Source: Neostapfia colusana (lineage: Eukaryota; Streptophyta; Magnoliopsida; Poales; Poaceae). Taken from it: a stretch of DNA of 64,000 bases. How positions within the stretch are numbered: position 1 is the stretch's first letter; every line of letters begins with the position of its first letter. The notes under the pieces are model-generated. The model was not told the origin of the DNA and searched no databases. It was given only the letters and a program-made list of their open reading frames with translations. The position numbers and the translations under genes were made by a program. Positions 63,553 to 64,000 of the stretch are shown piece by piece. The stretch is from contig JASWHV010000013.1 in NCBI GenBank assembly GCA_030760725.1, positions 41,760,699-41,824,698 on the forward strand, read 5' to 3'.

Positions 63553-64000
63553 TGTCGGTACCCTCAGTACCAGGTACCCCCGCGCACAGGAGAAAAACCG
63601 CCTAAGGACCTCGCCCCCTCCGTAGGGGTGAGCTCCGAAGGAGCCACGTTTCCAGTGAGGCCGGGCCTCCCCTCTCCTCAGAGGCGAGCCCCGGGCCTGC
63701 CACGTGGCCAGCAGAGCCTGGCCTTGCCCCCTCAGCAAGGGCGAGCTCCGAGGGTGCCATGTGTCCAGCGGTGCCGGGCCTCCCCTCTCTTCAGAGGCGA
63801 GCGTCGGGCCTTCCATGTGGCCAGAAGTGCCGGACCTCACCCCCTACGCAGGGGTGAGCTCCAAGGGCGCCGCGTGTCCAGTGGGGCCGGGCCTCCCTCT
63901 CCTGAGAGGCGAGCCCCGGGCCTGCCACGCGGCCAGCAGAGCCAGACCTCACCACCTCCACAGGGGTGAGCTCCGAGGGCGCCACGTATCCAGCGGGGCC
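63553..64000 (+). repeat. Tat-type LTR (Tat2), 5' part, forward orientation, cut by the window edge
   Basis: It starts TGTCGGTACCCTCAGTACC, matching the start of the Tat1 LTR at 27893. GC-rich tandem units follow. No PPT precedes it, so it is a 5' or solo LTR inserted in F; AATTG at 63548-63552 is the left candidate target-site copy. Open frames here are GC artefacts. Confidence 0.68.
63629..64000 (+). repeat. 113-base tandem repeat in the Tat2 LTR
   Basis: AGCTCC recurs at 63631, 63744, 63857 and 63969 (spacing 113, 113, 112), each time followed by a 'ccag.g..gccgggcctcc' stretch and a reversed 'gaggcgagc' half-unit. At least 3.3 copies are visible before the window ends. Confidence 0.8.

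Noticed and set aside
63364..63969. 201-codon open frame at the right edge as a gene
   Set aside because: It spans the end of LTR F and the tandem repeats of the Tat2 LTR; the repeated peptide just mirrors the 113-base DNA repeat.
63629..64000. CRISPR-like array
   Set aside because: The repeats are contiguous 113-base units without unique spacers and lie in a plant LTR.

Overview
This window is plant nuclear DNA, almost certainly from a grass (Poaceae), and as far as I can see it is built entirely of nested LTR retrotransposons. I found no host gene, rRNA, tRNA or CRISPR array. The grass call rests on the types of element: very long-LTR Ty3/gypsy chromoviruses primed by initiator tRNA-Met, Tat-type gypsy LTRs with a GGGCCCGGGGGCCAC polypurine tract, and a Ty1/copia remnant. 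I cannot name the species. Element names (A, B, C, D, E, F, G, K, Y1, Y2, Tat1, Tat2) are mine.

Left block, 1-32056. It reads as a chain of insertions. A minus-strand Ty1/copia body (29161-32056) abuts the 3' end of a plus-strand Tat-type element (27636-29160). That abuts a minus-oriented partial LTR K (24628-27635), and K abuts a minus-oriented ~4.3 kb LTR Y1. Y1 is split into three pieces (3611-4501, 17154-19283, 23343-24627) by two later arrivals. Element A (4502-17148) is a 12.6 kb chromovirus with both 3.4 kb LTRs, PBS, ORF0, gag-pol, PPT and a perfect ACCTG target-site duplication (TSD). Solo LTR Y2 (19284-23337) has a near-perfect CTGGG/CTGGC TSD. Bases 1-3610 hold two LTR fragments in opposite orientation.

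Middle and right block, 32057-61202. Element B (plus, 32057-44230) and element C (minus, 44573-61202) are related chromoviruses lying tail to tail. B has lost ORF0, most of gag and the end of its 3' LTR. C keeps gag and a decayed ORF0 but has lost its PBS and one LTR end. Solo LTRs D (45450-48877, TSD CACAC) and E (57682-61107, TSD ATCAA), of the same family as A's LTRs, sit inside C's 3' and 5' LTRs. Further right, a minus-oriented LTR F (61203-63552) interrupts C's 5' LTR, and a second Tat-type LTR starts at 63553 and runs off the window.

How the parts work together. In an intact chromovirus, the LTR promoter drives one RNA that encodes ORF0 (unknown function), Gag and a polyprotein (protease, reverse transcriptase, RNase H, integrase with a C-terminal chromodomain-like region). 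tRNA-iMet primes minus-strand DNA at the PBS and the PPT primes plus-strand DNA. No element here can make a full polyprotein: A, B and C all carry stops or frameshifts, and B and C also have active-site substitutions. The most interesting signals are the decayed ORF0 frames with a coiled coil upstream of gag, a palindrome in the LTRs that keeps its symmetry by paired base changes, a duplicated near-palindrome and candidate splice signals in the LTR leader, and the fact that all four insertions with TSDs landed inside LTRs of related elements. Similarities were judged by eye; I calculated no identity values.
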